Part shown: piece by piece, positions 55,259-64,000 of the stretch
How positions within the stretch are numbered: the stretch's first letter is position 1
How the letters are laid out: every line of letters starts with the position of its first letter
Assembly: GCF_001936115.1 (NCBI RefSeq)
Contig: NZ_MPDM01000002.1
Span: 248,001 to 312,000, forward strand
Direction of reading: 5' to 3'
Length of the DNA stretch: 64,000 bases
Source of the DNA: Boudabousia marimammalium
GTDB lineage: Bacteria > Actinomycetota > Actinomycetes > Actinomycetales > Actinomycetaceae
The notes under the pieces: generated by a model
Told to the model about the DNA's origin: nothing
The model's database searches: none
What the model saw: only the letters and a program-made list of their open reading frames with translations
Made by a program: the position numbers and the translations under genes

Positions 55259-57313
55259 ATGGCCTCTTTAGAGTCTGATATTTTGACGCATGTTGGCGGA
55301 GTTGACAATGTCAAATTCTTGACCCACTGTGCAACCCGTCTGCGTTTTACTCTCAATGACAGCTCGAAAGCTGAAATTGAAGCACTAGACCATCTTGATG
55401 GTGTCCTCGGCGTCATTCCTCAAGGTGACACGGGCGTACAGGTCGTGATTGGTGGCGGCGTCGCCTCCGTCTACGACCAGATTATGCACGAACCCGGCAT
55501 GTCCGGGCGCGGTGAAACCGAGGCAGGCTCCGACGCTGATGTGAAGGCTGCAGCCCGCTCAAAGGCGCGCGGCAAGAACGCCATCGTTGACGCCTTCTTT
55601 GAGTACCTATCTGACTCTTTCCGCCCGCTGCTGGGTGTACTGTTGGGCGCATCCTTGTTCATCACCTTCGCAGCGGTGCTGGATGCGGTCGGCGTGGTTG
55701 ATTTCCGCTCCCCTGAGAAGGGCGCCACCTGGGTCTTCATTGACGCTATGTGGCGTTCCGTCTTCTACTTCCTGCCCATCATGGTGGCCTACAATGCCGC
55801 TAAGAAGCTCCGCATTGACCCCTGGGTTGGCGCCGCAGTCATGGCCGCCGTTATGACCCCCGAGTTTGGGGCGCTCTCTAAGCTTCCTGGCACCGTCTGT
55901 GTCACCAACGAGGTTTTGGGTACTGAACAGTGCACCGCCTACGTATTCGGCGGCCTGCCTATGCAACTGAACGGCTACGGCGGTCAGGTCTTCGTGCCGC
56001 TGATTATGGTGGCAATCTTGGCGTTGGTTTACAAGGGTTTCCAGAAGGTTATCCCCTCCGCCGTGCACATGGTTTTCGTCCCGTTCCTCACCATGGCTGT
56101 AATGATTCCGATGACCGCCTTCCTGATTGGCCCGCTGGGCATCTGGTTGGGCAACGGCTTAGGCTTCGGCTTAGCTTGGCTAAACGGTAACGCCCCGATT
56201 GTCTTCGCAATCATTATTCCGCTACTTTACCCCTTCTTGGTGCCGCTAGGTCTGCACTGGCCGCTCAACGCTTTGATGCTGGTCAATATTCAGACTTTGG
56301 GTTACGACTTCATTCAGGGCCCCATGGGTACTTGGAACTTCGCTTGTTTCGGCGCTACCGCTGGTGTTCTCTACCTGTCTATGCGCTCTAAAGATAAAGC
56401 AATGACCCAGACTGCTACCGGTGCTCTCGCTGCCGGACTTTTCGGCGGCATTTCTGAGCCCTCCTTGTACGGCATCCACCTGCGTTACAAGCGTATCTAC
56501 CCGCTGATGCTGGTGGGCTGTTTGGTTGGCGGCTTGACCGTTGGTCTTGGTGGCGGCATTAAGGCTCAGGCCTTCGTGTTCACCTCACTGCTAACAATCC
56601 CCGCTTTCGACAATATCCCCTTGTACGTGATTGCCATTACTTTGGCTTTCTTCACCGCCATGTTGCTGGTTATCTTCTTCGATTACCGTACCCCTGAGCA
56701 GAAGGAAGCCGCCCTCGCTGCTGCTGGCGTAGCTGCTGGCACTTCCGCTCCGGCCGCAGCTCCCGCAGCTGTCGCTACCGCAGCAACTGCAACTAAGGTG
56801 GCAGAAGCCCCCGCCAAAGCTGCCGTAAAGACAGCCCTAGAGCCGGGTGCGGTGACTACCTTGACAGCTCCTTTGCAGGGACAGGCCATGGATTTGTCAG
56901 AGATCCCTGATCCTGTCTTCGCTCAGGGCACCATGGGTAAGGGTGTGGGCGTTCGCCCCACCGGCGACCAGGTGGTCGCTCCGGCAGCTGGCACCGTTGT
57001 GGTGGCGCCTGATTCAGGTCACGCAGTTGGCTTGAAACTGGACTCCGGCGTGGAACTACTGGTTCATGTCGGCATTGACACCGTGCAGATGAAGGGTGAT
57101 GGTTTCACCGTTCACGTTTCCCGCGGCGACCGCGTCGAAGCTGGCGCCCCGCTGGTATCCTTCGATTTGGCAAAGATCGAAGCTGCTGGGTATTCTCCCG
57201 TCACTGCTGTCTTGGTTACCAATACGAAGAAATTCGCTGAAGTGACCGGCCCGCTGGCTGACTCTGCCGTCATCAATGCGCCTCTGTTGCAGATCACTGC
57301 TAAAGACGCCTAA
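55259..57313 (+). CDS. PTS sugar transporter, fused EIIBCA (beta-glucoside/sucrose class)
   Basis: The 684-residue protein imports and phosphorylates a sugar. Domain order is IIB with phospho-Cys24 (FLTHCATRLRF), then IIC with about ten helices, then an Ala/Pro linker (about 490-540), then IIA with the two His in SGHAVGLKLDSGVELLVHVGID. This IIBCA order and the FGGISEPSLYGIHLRYK motif mark the Bgl/sucrose/trehalose class. AAGG lies 8 nt before the ATG. No glycosidase or antiterminator gene is adjacent, so the sugar cannot be named. Confidence 0.95.
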   Translation: MASLESDILTHVGGVDNVKFLTHCATRLRFTLNDSSKAEIEALDHLDGVLGVIPQGDTGVQVVIGGGVASVYDQIMHEPGMSGRGETEAGSDADVKAAARSKARGKNAIVDAFFEYLSDSFRPLLGVLLGASLFITFAAVLDAVGVVDFRSPEKGATWVFIDAMWRSVFYFLPIMVAYNAAKKLRIDPWVGAAVMAAVMTPEFGALSKLPGTVCVTNEVLGTEQCTAYVFGGLPMQLNGYGGQVFVPLIMVAILALVYKGFQKVIPSAVHMVFVPFLTMAVMIPMTAFLIGPLGIWLGNGLGFGLAWLNGNAPIVFAIIIPLLYPFLVPLGLHWPLNALMLVNIQTLGYDFIQGPMGTWNFACFGATAGVLYLSMRSKDKAMTQTATGALAAGLFGGISEPSLYGIHLRYKRIYPLMLVGCLVGGLTVGLGGGIKAQAFVFTSLLTIPAFDNIPLYVIAITLAFFTAMLLVIFFDYRTPEQKEAALAAAGVAAGTSAPAAAPAAVATAATATKVAEAPAKAAVKTALEPGAVTTLTAPLQGQAMDLSEIPDPVFAQGTMGKGVGVRPTGDQVVAPAAGTVVVAPDSGHAVGLKLDSGVELLVHVGIDTVQMKGDGFTVHVSRGDRVEAGAPLVSFDLAKIEAAGYSPVTAVLVTNTKKFAEVTGPLADSAVINAPLLQITAKDA

Positions 57314-57350
57314 CACTAGAGCTGGGGAGTTCGTTCCTTAGCTACCTGGT

Positions 57351-57394
57351 AATTGTTTGTGGCCCCAACCGAAAGGTTGGGGCCACAAACAATT
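57351..57394. terminator. Bidirectional terminator, perfect 20-bp stem
   Basis: AATTGTTTGTGGCCCCAACC, loop GAAA, and the exact complement make a 44-nt perfect hairpin between convergent genes (PTS and exonuclease III). The AATTGTTTGT ends give T-rich tracts on both strands and the loop is a stable GNRA tetraloop. Confidence 0.92.
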
Positions 57395-57450
57395 CAGTGA
57401 CTAATGAAGTATCTCTATTGTGTAAGCCTGCTAGTTAGCCGGCTTCCCGC

Positions 57451-58248
57451 CTAGAGGTCGTAGCTGACTAATAAAGGCGCATGATCTGACCAGCGGCTAT
57501 CGTAGCTCTCTGCCCGATCAACCCGGAATTCACCGGCCACTCCAGCTAACTGCGGGGTTGCCATCTGATAGTCAATCCGCCAGCCGGCATCGTTATCGAA
57601 TGCCTTGCCGCGCTGCGACCACCAAGTGTAGGGGCCTTGCGCTTCAGCGCCAGCCAGCTGTCGTTGCACGTCAACCCAGCCGGCCCCGAACCATTCATCT
57701 AAATAGGCGATTTCCTCATCCAGCACACCAGCGGTCTTATTGTGGTTCCCCTTCCAGTTCTTGATGTCGCGCTCAGTGTGAACGATATTGAAATCACCGA
57801 CCATTACAACATGGCTTTCTTCGCGTAGCTTTTGCAGACGCTGAGAAACCCTAGCCAAATGGGCGTACTTGAAATCCATTTTCTCTGTGCCGACCACACC
57901 AGAATGCAAATATGCGGATACAACAGTGACGGGAGTCCCACCCAGCTCCACCGTCGCTTCAATCCAACGGCCGGTATCAACATCGGGCTCTTCCTCGACC
58001 AGTCCATAACGAACCTGCTCCAAGGGGTGACGCGACAAGATTGCGACTCCCGCGCGGCCTTTCAGCTGGCTGGCCTGCGAAACCAGATGCCACTGATCAT
58101 CAACCAGTTCACGCAAAATCTCATCAGGCGCGCGCACCTCCTGCAAGGCGACCACTTCAGCTTCAGTTTCAGCCAGCCACTCCCCCATGCCTTTACGGTA
58201 GGCGGCGCGGACCCCATTCACATTGCAGGTAGCGATAGTTACGCTCAA
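57451..58248 (-). CDS. xth: Exodeoxyribonuclease III
   Basis: The 265-residue enzyme is an AP endonuclease and 3'-5' exonuclease for base-excision repair. Motifs are IATCNVNGVRAA, VVALQEVRA with the metal Glu, YLHSGVVGTEK, MVGDFNIVHTERDIKNWKGN and the C-terminal SRWSDHAPLLV with the catalytic Asp-His. It starts with a TTG at 58248. It lies 41 nt after the TPR gene on the same strand. Confidence 0.95.
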   Translation of the reverse strand: MSVTIATCNVNGVRAAYRKGMGEWLAETEAEVVALQEVRAPDEILRELVDDQWHLVSQASQLKGRAGVAILSRHPLEQVRYGLVEEEPDVDTGRWIEATVELGGTPVTVVSAYLHSGVVGTEKMDFKYAHLARVSQRLQKLREESHVVMVGDFNIVHTERDIKNWKGNHNKTAGVLDEEIAYLDEWFGAGWVDVQRQLAGAEAQGPYTWWSQRGKAFDNDAGWRIDYQMATPQLAGVAGEFRVDRAESYDSRWSDHAPLLVSYDL

Positions 58249-58289
58249 CTTCAGTCATCTCTCCTTTTTCTGTCAGGCACGCTGACAGG

Positions 58290-61217
58290 CTACATTTCTT
58301 CCAACTGCTCTTTCAGGCCGTTCACAGTCTCCCAAGCAGCGTGGTTCTTCCAGCGCGGGTGCGCAAAAATCTCCTCGATGCGGGCAATAGCTGCCCGCGC
58401 AGAAACCGCATCCCGCAACTCATTCACGTAAATATTAGCGGCGTAAACCAAAGCACGAACAGCTTCTTCACGGTCACGAATCAGATAGTTCTCCGCAGCC
58501 TGCTGGAAAAGCTCAGCCGCCTCACCATTACGATCGCAACGCCACAGCACATAGGCGCGGTCATCCATTGAATCTCCCAGCTCATACTGCTGAGAGAAGG
58601 TAGAGTCATCCTTCACGGTCCGCACCAAAGCATCAGCATCGTCCAACAGAGACAAAGCCTCATCCAAGTACTGCTCCGCTACACGCGGAGTCACACGCAT
58701 CACCAGAGTGCGTGCACGGCGACGCTTAGCCCGGGCCAGATTCAAAGTCTTCACTTCGCTATCTTCCACATGCTCAGCCATCATTTCTTCGCGCTCACGC
58801 AAAGTCTCGGCGGCCTCATCGGAACGCTCCAGGCGCTGCAGAGCCTCCGCTGCTGTCATCAGCATCCGAATCGCCGCATCATAGTCACCTAGGCCGACCA
58901 TAGTTTTCACGGCCTTGCGGGCTTCCTGCACGACTCTGTCATGCTCGCCGAGGGTGTCAAGGCATCCCACCAGGTAGTGCCGCAGTACCGCAATCAAACG
59001 CACGTGCCCCAGAGTCTGGATTTCTTCCAGCACCTCTTCAAGGACTTCCGCCGCTTCCAGATCACGATCTTGTGCGGCCAGCATTCTGGCTAGGTACAAA
59101 CCCAAAGAGCCCTGTATCATCCGCAAACCAGCGTTGGAGGCCAGAGTGAGAGCTTCCCGAATCTGCACTGACGCTTCCCGGTTATCATGCACGTCCTCAG
59201 ATGCTTTAGCCAGCATCAGGCGGCCCTGAATCTGATGACCCAGGTTATCGGGGGTTTCCAAATGCATGGCCTGATCCGCGGCAATAGCACCATCGTAGAC
59301 TTTACCGCGAGACAGCAAATCACGGGCCGCAGACAGCTGGTAGGTGGATTCAAGAACCGGATACCGGGACGCAATCTCTTTCTCTAAAGCTAGCGCCTCA
59401 TCGACTTTCTCATAGTCGTTCACGGAGGACGCCAATTTCTGGTATGACATCAGCAGATAGAAACGTTCAGCTACCTGCAGGCTAATGAACGGATCAGTTT
59501 CATCCTTTCTGGGCTCAGCAGAGCGAGAGAACAAGGAGCGCAGACCACGCTTCGGCTGCTCTGCTACCGGCAGTGCCTCCCGAGCCAGCGAAAAGACTTG
59601 ATCGTGGACTTCTTGGAGCCATTCCAAAATGGCGTACTTACCTTCGGTTTCCATATCGAAAGCAGTGTCATGCGCTTCGATTTCCAGTCGCACTTTCATG
59701 ACCGGGTCGTCAGCATTCTCCGCACCACGCTCATAAAGGTCCTTAGCTACTTCCCGCTGCAACAAGCCATAGTTCACTGAGGCAAGGGAATAGAGCTCTT
59801 CCGGGTCGGTAATATCGTCGTAGCTATCAGGCATCAGGGAGATAATCTTATCTTCCAGCTGCTTGTAGAAGGTCGCATACTCAGGGATGCGGTGGTCTTG
59901 ACGATGTTTAATTTCAAAAGCGACTAGCTCTGAGACACTGTCAAAATGAGGCACCTGCTGACGGTTATAAGTGGGCAGCGGATAGTCGGGGGCATCTTCC
60001 GGCAAAGGCAAAGAGGCTGAAACTAGCTGCGGGATTCCTTCCATTTTTGGTAGCGGGTTCTTTTCCGCCTCAATGAAGCTGAAGATTTCGGAGCTGTTCT
60101 TACCGGCATCCGGATAGTGAGGCGCATCGAAGATGGCGTTAACGCGCTTGCTAATGGAATCGTTACCATTGCGTTCATCAAACTGCTTCGCAATCGTCAA
60201 GGCAGTGTCACGGACAATGGGTAAAGCCTCAGCCACCGTCAGGGTAGACTCCAGACCGGGGAACCCAACCGGCTCATTAGCGGAAGCGCGCACCCCCAGT
60301 TTTTCGTCCCCATGACCGGTCTGGGCCAGCGACTCCAGCGCCACAGTCAGACCCGCAGTGAACCACATGGTGTCCACAATAATGCTGGTTTCAGACAAGA
60401 ATGGAAGCACCTCACGAATCGCGCGCAGGCTACGGTTGGTGGCCTCTAAGCGCCCCAGGTAAGTCAGATGCCGCCCCATATGAACTAGATCGTCCACGTC
60501 CGAACGCATTGCCCGCCATGACGACAGGTGACACTCCCAAGCGGAAGCGGCACGCCCGGTGCGTGACAGTGCATCAAGCACAGCAGTCTGGGTTCTGAAT
60601 GGCTGCGCCTCACAGGTATCAGTTTCCGCAATGCTCGGCAGACCGGAGGCAATAGTTTCGTCCCACTGCTCATTCCAGTCAAAGAAGATAATCTCCTGCA
60701 AGGGATCACAGCCCAAACAGTCACTGTTCTCATCGCGGGTAGAACTGCGCCACAGGTTCAAGTACTCTTCTGCGCTTTCCATGCGGCCACAAATCATATC
60801 TACCTGGGCGTGTACCCGGTAGTAGGCGTGGAGGCTGGCACCGTCCGCCAGATAGTAGGTGTGCATCTGCTCCAGCAGACGATCGATTTGTTGCAGGGAA
60901 ACGCTGGGGTTATTAGCCAGTGTCGTAACAGCGGTCTTAAAGAACCAGCGCACCATCTCGCGGACATCATCATCACTGTCCTCAGGGTGCTGTTCAGTCA
61001 GGTTGAGTAGCCACACGAAAGGCGCAATCATTCTTTCGTCCTGACCGCCCCGCAGATAGGCGTTAATCAGGTCGATGCGGCCGCGGATTTGCAGCTTGGT
61101 GTATTCCCCCTCGTCGGCCCACGTGACGGCCTCAGCGATAGCTGCGGAGCGGGCCGGGCCCCAGGGGAATCCGGTGGCCTCTTCAAGTTTGTTTTCAATT
61201 TCGATTTCGTCGCGCAT
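58290..61217 (-). CDS. TPR-rich protein coupled to HSP90
   Basis: The 975-residue acidic protein is almost entirely helical with degenerate tetratricopeptide-like repeats, clear from about residue 620 on (ALALEKEIASRYP, DGAIAADQAMHLE, DAAIRMLMTAAEALQRLER, GEAAELFQQAAENYLI). A DCLGCDP segment near 182 could hold a metal. No enzymatic motif or membrane segment is seen. GAGGAG, the last two codons of the HSP90 gene, is its ribosome-binding site, and its ATG is 3 nt after that gene's stop. A role as co-chaperone or scaffold for the HSP90 homologue is inferred from this pairing. Confidence 0.75.
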   Translation of the reverse strand: MRDEIEIENKLEEATGFPWGPARSAAIAEAVTWADEGEYTKLQIRGRIDLINAYLRGGQDERMIAPFVWLLNLTEQHPEDSDDDVREMVRWFFKTAVTTLANNPSVSLQQIDRLLEQMHTYYLADGASLHAYYRVHAQVDMICGRMESAEEYLNLWRSSTRDENSDCLGCDPLQEIIFFDWNEQWDETIASGLPSIAETDTCEAQPFRTQTAVLDALSRTGRAASAWECHLSSWRAMRSDVDDLVHMGRHLTYLGRLEATNRSLRAIREVLPFLSETSIIVDTMWFTAGLTVALESLAQTGHGDEKLGVRASANEPVGFPGLESTLTVAEALPIVRDTALTIAKQFDERNGNDSISKRVNAIFDAPHYPDAGKNSSEIFSFIEAEKNPLPKMEGIPQLVSASLPLPEDAPDYPLPTYNRQQVPHFDSVSELVAFEIKHRQDHRIPEYATFYKQLEDKIISLMPDSYDDITDPEELYSLASVNYGLLQREVAKDLYERGAENADDPVMKVRLEIEAHDTAFDMETEGKYAILEWLQEVHDQVFSLAREALPVAEQPKRGLRSLFSRSAEPRKDETDPFISLQVAERFYLLMSYQKLASSVNDYEKVDEALALEKEIASRYPVLESTYQLSAARDLLSRGKVYDGAIAADQAMHLETPDNLGHQIQGRLMLAKASEDVHDNREASVQIREALTLASNAGLRMIQGSLGLYLARMLAAQDRDLEAAEVLEEVLEEIQTLGHVRLIAVLRHYLVGCLDTLGEHDRVVQEARKAVKTMVGLGDYDAAIRMLMTAAEALQRLERSDEAAETLREREEMMAEHVEDSEVKTLNLARAKRRRARTLVMRVTPRVAEQYLDEALSLLDDADALVRTVKDDSTFSQQYELGDSMDDRAYVLWRCDRNGEAAELFQQAAENYLIRDREEAVRALVYAANIYVNELRDAVSARAAIARIEEIFAHPRWKNHAAWETVNGLKEQLEEM

Positions 61218-61220
61218 GAG

Positions 61221-63008
61221 TTACTCCTCGGTGGGTTCGGACGGGGATTGATAGCTCGACTCTAAGGCTCGATCTAGCAGGGTCATATAAAGATCGTTAG
61301 CCCAAGCACGATCTTTCACATTCATCGGGTGCCGTCCCGACATGAGGGCTTGCACCCACAGCGTGCGGACCATGATTTCGACTAGTTTCAGGTCCTGCAG
61401 TGAGCACAGTTTCGCAATCATCGGGTTGGCACGGTTGAGCACCAGGCGTTTCGTGGCAGTGCCATCGAAAGGATTGACTACGCCCAGCACTTCCTCCCAG
61501 ATTCCGGCGGCAGTTCTCCGGCCGGACTGGTCTACTAGTTCGCCGGCAAAATCCGCATCCACCAGGTAGATAGTCGGAATCGTCGCCGGCTCAAAACGGC
61601 GCAAAACCACGTTGACTTCGCGGTCTTGCAGAATCTGATCAGCCATCAGAAGCAGGTCACTGGCCTGGGACTGTTCAGCCGGGGAGGGTTGAGCCAGCCT
61701 TCCCACGATTTCGCTGGGATCAATCAGGCCGATTTCCGCGCCGGTATCTTTCACCCAGGCGCGCAGGATTTCCTCATCAAAAGCGTAACCGGCGTTGACC
61801 AGGCACACACCTTGGGCTTGGGCCACATCGACGAGGGAGCGGAACTGGTCCACGGTGCGGGTGTAGCGCACCAGCATTCCAGAAGAGAACACGTCACGCA
61901 ATGGGCGCATCCCCAAGGCGGATTCGAAAGGCAGATTCTCCACCACCAGCTGACGCATATGCGCATCAGTGACAGCCACAGATTTAAGAGCGGTGCCGTG
62001 CACATCCAAGAACCGCTTGAAAGTGCTGGGGGCATGCCGACTGATTCGCGCAATCCAGTCCCGAATCTGATCTGAGATTTCTTCTCTCACCTGCTGCAGC
62101 AAGTCATCGTCGAAAAGCGCCTCACGGGAGGCAGTGGGACGCAGATAAGCGGAATCCACAATCAGACGCGCAAAAGGAGCCCAATCGTCCACTAGGGATT
62201 TCACATCATTGTTGATGAGCATCCCCCGCAGATAGACAGAGTGTGACTGCCCGGAGCTGGCGACCGGCTGGTCAGGGATGAAAGCCAAACCACGCAACCC
62301 AGCAGCCGGAACCAATACTTCAATTACGTCTAGGGGCTTGAAACCGAAGTTGCTGCGGCACCAGGCTTGCCGTGCGGAGGCGCCCAGCTCCCACGGGAAT
62401 TCTGAGGTTGTGCACAAATCAAACTGGTGCCCCTCCCCAACCAGGACGGGAACTTCCAGGTAACGACCATAGTGACGGACCAGCTGAGCGACCGTGTCGA
62501 CCTTGAGCCAGGATTGCCCGGGACGCTGCTGTAACTCCACGATGGTGCCCGCTTCAGGCAGCTGCGTTTCAGCGTATTCAACAGTGAAAGTACCGCCAGA
62601 GTCACCGCGCCAAATAATTGTGCGGGCCTCAGAGGTTTTCGCAGAACGTGAGGTCACCGTGATGGAATCCGACACCAAGAAACAGGAAAGCAAGCCAATG
62701 CCGAACTGTCCTAGGAAATCTGAGCGCGCAAAGCCCAACTCATCGCGTTTAGAGGACGCCCCGATGGTGGCTAAGAGCTCTTCTGCCTCTTCATAGGTCA
62801 AGCCGATTCCATTATCTTTGCAGCTCAAAGAGCTACCGGTTGCGGTAATGCGGATGACCGGGGAGATAGAGCTGTCAATCTCTTTTCTGGCGGTGATTGC
62901 ATCAACTGCGTTCTGCATGAGTTCGCGGATAAAAACTTTCGGTCCCGAATAAAGATTTCGAGAAAGCAGTTCCACCAAGCCACGCAAATCGACTCTAAAG
63001 TTAGCCAC
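61221..63008 (-). CDS. HSP90 family chaperone homologue (short form)
   Basis: The 595-residue protein has the GHKL ATPase domain: FIRELMQNAVDAITAR, CKDNGIGLTYEEAEELLATIGASSKRDE and GQFGIGLLSCFLVSDSITVTSR. The middle domain contains LRGLAFIPD and YLRGMLINNDVKSLVDDWAPFARLIVDS, equivalent to the catalytic-loop region. The C-terminal dimerisation part is shorter and divergent, ending SYQSPSEPTEE. Canonical HtpG is longer, so this is the actinobacterial short HSP90-like branch. It starts at a GTG and is first of an operon with the TPR gene. Confidence 0.9.
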   Translation of the reverse strand: MANFRVDLRGLVELLSRNLYSGPKVFIRELMQNAVDAITARKEIDSSISPVIRITATGSSLSCKDNGIGLTYEEAEELLATIGASSKRDELGFARSDFLGQFGIGLLSCFLVSDSITVTSRSAKTSEARTIIWRGDSGGTFTVEYAETQLPEAGTIVELQQRPGQSWLKVDTVAQLVRHYGRYLEVPVLVGEGHQFDLCTTSEFPWELGASARQAWCRSNFGFKPLDVIEVLVPAAGLRGLAFIPDQPVASSGQSHSVYLRGMLINNDVKSLVDDWAPFARLIVDSAYLRPTASREALFDDDLLQQVREEISDQIRDWIARISRHAPSTFKRFLDVHGTALKSVAVTDAHMRQLVVENLPFESALGMRPLRDVFSSGMLVRYTRTVDQFRSLVDVAQAQGVCLVNAGYAFDEEILRAWVKDTGAEIGLIDPSEIVGRLAQPSPAEQSQASDLLLMADQILQDREVNVVLRRFEPATIPTIYLVDADFAGELVDQSGRRTAAGIWEEVLGVVNPFDGTATKRLVLNRANPMIAKLCSLQDLKLVEIMVRTLWVQALMSGRHPMNVKDRAWANDLYMTLLDRALESSYQSPSEPTEE

Positions 63009-63040
63009 TAAAAAATATTCCTCACTGCTACGACGATAAA

Positions 63041-63076
63041 TTTAAAGTAGGGGTAGTCCCCTACCCCTACTTTAAA
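63041..63076 (-). terminator. Terminator after the YbjN pair
   Basis: TTTAAAGTAGGGGTAG and its exact complement form a 16-bp perfect stem with a 4-nt loop, directly after the YbjN stop codon. On the minus strand it ends in TTTAAATTTAT. It isolates the YbjN genes from the HSP90 operon. Confidence 0.88.
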
Positions 63077-63538
63077 CTATGCAGATTCCGGCTGGATACC
63101 CAAGAACTCTTGGGCGTCCGAAAGCCGGCTAACAATCGTCTCTAGGCTCACTCCCATAACCATCTTCAACTGATCCTCAGTCAGACCAGCTTCACAGGGA
63201 GAATAGATTTCGGAGTAGACCTGCAAGCCGTCTTCATCCTCAACTAGGTAAGTCTTCGGGAAATACTCTTGCGTGTGGCGCTCATTCACCCATTCCGTCA
63301 AGCTCTGGCGGGTTTCGCTTGCATCCAGATTGCTGCCCAGCCAAGAACGAACCAAGAGCATCTTGTTTTCGTTTTCGAGGGCGAAAATTGTGTTAAAACC
63401 GTTGAATCCCGCATGCAGGTATTCGCCTGACTCATGCACTCCCACGGTGTACCCATCAGACTCTAGAGCCTGCTGCATACGTTGAATCGTTACGGGTTCG
63501 GGGCCTACGGCGGCCGCGGGCTTATTCCACCATGCCAT
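63077..63538 (-). CDS. YbjN domain protein (second)
   Basis: The 153-residue product begins at the ATG at 63538 (MAWWNKPAAA), inside the end of the upstream gene. It has the YbjN fold pattern: RMQQALESDGYTVGVHESGEYLHAGFNGFNTIFAL, LVRSWLGSNL and VYSEIYSPCEAGLTEDQLKMVMG. The family resembles type III secretion chaperones in fold and has no fixed role; in actinobacteria two paralogues in tandem are usual. Confidence 0.88.
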   Translation of the reverse strand: MAWWNKPAAAVGPEPVTIQRMQQALESDGYTVGVHESGEYLHAGFNGFNTIFALENENKMLLVRSWLGSNLDASETRQSLTEWVNERHTQEYFPKTYLVEDEDGLQVYSEIYSPCEAGLTEDQLKMVMGVSLETIVSRLSDAQEFLGIQPESA

Positions 63539-63980
63539 CTTGGTCTTCTTCCTTCTCAACTAGGTAGGGTAACTCTTCAGTCAGGTGCTGAGCATAGCTA
63601 ATTAGCTGTCCCATGCTGACGTGGAAGAAGTTCTTTAGCTGTTCGTCGGTCCATTCGGTGAGCGCCATAGTGCACTCAGCGGCCAAGTGAACAACTTGGT
63701 TGCCGTCCTCATCTTCACCAACAGCCCAGTAGGCTTTCGGGCCGGTACGCTCACGGTTGCAGGTTTCAACCAGTTCAACTACGCGAGGCAGATCTTCAAG
63801 CTTGGCGTCGCCGCGAATATTTCCGCGGAGGTTCATGAGCTGCTCTTTCAAGGTAATCCAGACGATAACCTCATCGAAGGGGATACCGATTTCACCATCA
63901 TCATCAATGGCGAAGCGCAGTTCTTCACTGGTGGTCAAAAAGTTTGTTAAACGCTCTTGCGTCAACGGGGCTAGTGTCAT
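63522..63980 (-). CDS. YbjN domain protein (first)
   Basis: The 152-residue acidic protein carries the YbjN signature in diverged form: EELRFAIDDDGEIGIPFDEV, LRGNIRGDAK, and VVHLAAECTMALTEWTDEQLKNFFHVSMGQLISYAQHL. Its stop overlaps the start of the second copy by 17 nt, so the pair is co-translated. An upstream ribosome-binding site (AAAGGAGCGG) lies near the window edge. Confidence 0.88.
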   Translation of the reverse strand: MTLAPLTQERLTNFLTTSEELRFAIDDDGEIGIPFDEVIVWITLKEQLMNLRGNIRGDAKLEDLPRVVELVETCNRERTGPKAYWAVGEDEDGNQVVHLAAECTMALTEWTDEQLKNFFHVSMGQLISYAQHLTEELPYLVEKEEDQDGMVE

Positions 63981-64000
63981 TAACCGCTCCTTTCATGTGA

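Noticed and set aside
61221-61240. EEVD-like HSP90 tail as proof of TPR binding
   Set aside because: The terminal Glu-Glu codons double as the Shine-Dalgarno of the next gene, so the acidic end may be selected for translation rather than for binding.

Overview
The window looks like chromosomal DNA of a mid-GC actinobacterium, most likely of the Actinomycetaceae (Actinomyces, Mobiluncus or Varibaculum type). This placement is an inference. It rests on the long CTC-type ribosomal protein L25, paired YbjN proteins, a short-form HSP90 next to a TPR protein, GTG and TTG starts, and several promoters whose -10 box sits 6-7 nt before the ATG (leaderless mRNA). There is no rRNA operon and no CRISPR array. 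One tRNA (Gln, anticodon TTG) is present.

Layout. 1-1.2 kb is a graveyard: a decayed two-component system and a broken secreted-protein gene. 1.4-3.8 kb holds a PLP-dependent decarboxylase, a tiny membrane protein and a DUF1697 protein. 3.9-19.5 kb is an AT-richer accessory block that reads as a defence island. It contains an AbiE-type toxin-antitoxin pair with an apparent autoregulatory operator, then a two-gene unit made of a nuclease-like/DUF2075 helicase and a 785-residue glycine-zipper membrane protein. Next come a frameshifted membrane protein, a TfoX-like protein, two copies (one broken) of an unrecognised gene, a 1140-residue SF1 helicase and a zinc-hook RloC-like ATPase. The block ends beside guaA, whose 3' end is a known integration target in other bacteria, but I see no integrase or att repeat here.

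20-36 kb carries guaA, an MFS transporter, a TetR regulator divergent from a giant YhgE/Pip-type envelope protein with a clear palindromic operator between them, pta-ackA, an APC amino-acid permease, nadE, a glutathione peroxidase, a LOG-family protein and a lipoprotein.

36.5-52 kb is a nucleoside salvage region. A BMP lipoprotein, an ABC ATPase and two permeases import nucleosides. Cdd deaminates cytidine, DeoA and PunA phosphorolyse nucleosides, a phospho-sugar mutase can interconvert pentose phosphates, and DeoC cleaves deoxyribose-5-phosphate to acetaldehyde and glyceraldehyde-3-phosphate. A PutP-like symporter and a ClC channel are interleaved. rplY, prs and tRNA-Gln follow. 52-57 kb has an ABC exporter pair and an IIBCA sugar PTS protein. 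57-64 kb has exonuclease III, a TPR protein translationally tied to an HSP90 homologue, and two YbjN proteins.

The strongest leads for something undescribed are the DUF2075-nuclease plus glycine-zipper protein pair at 5.4-9.8 kb, the HSP90-TPR operon at 58-63 kb, and an octamer (CGAGGGYG) that is several-fold over-represented in the core genome and nearly absent from most of the island.
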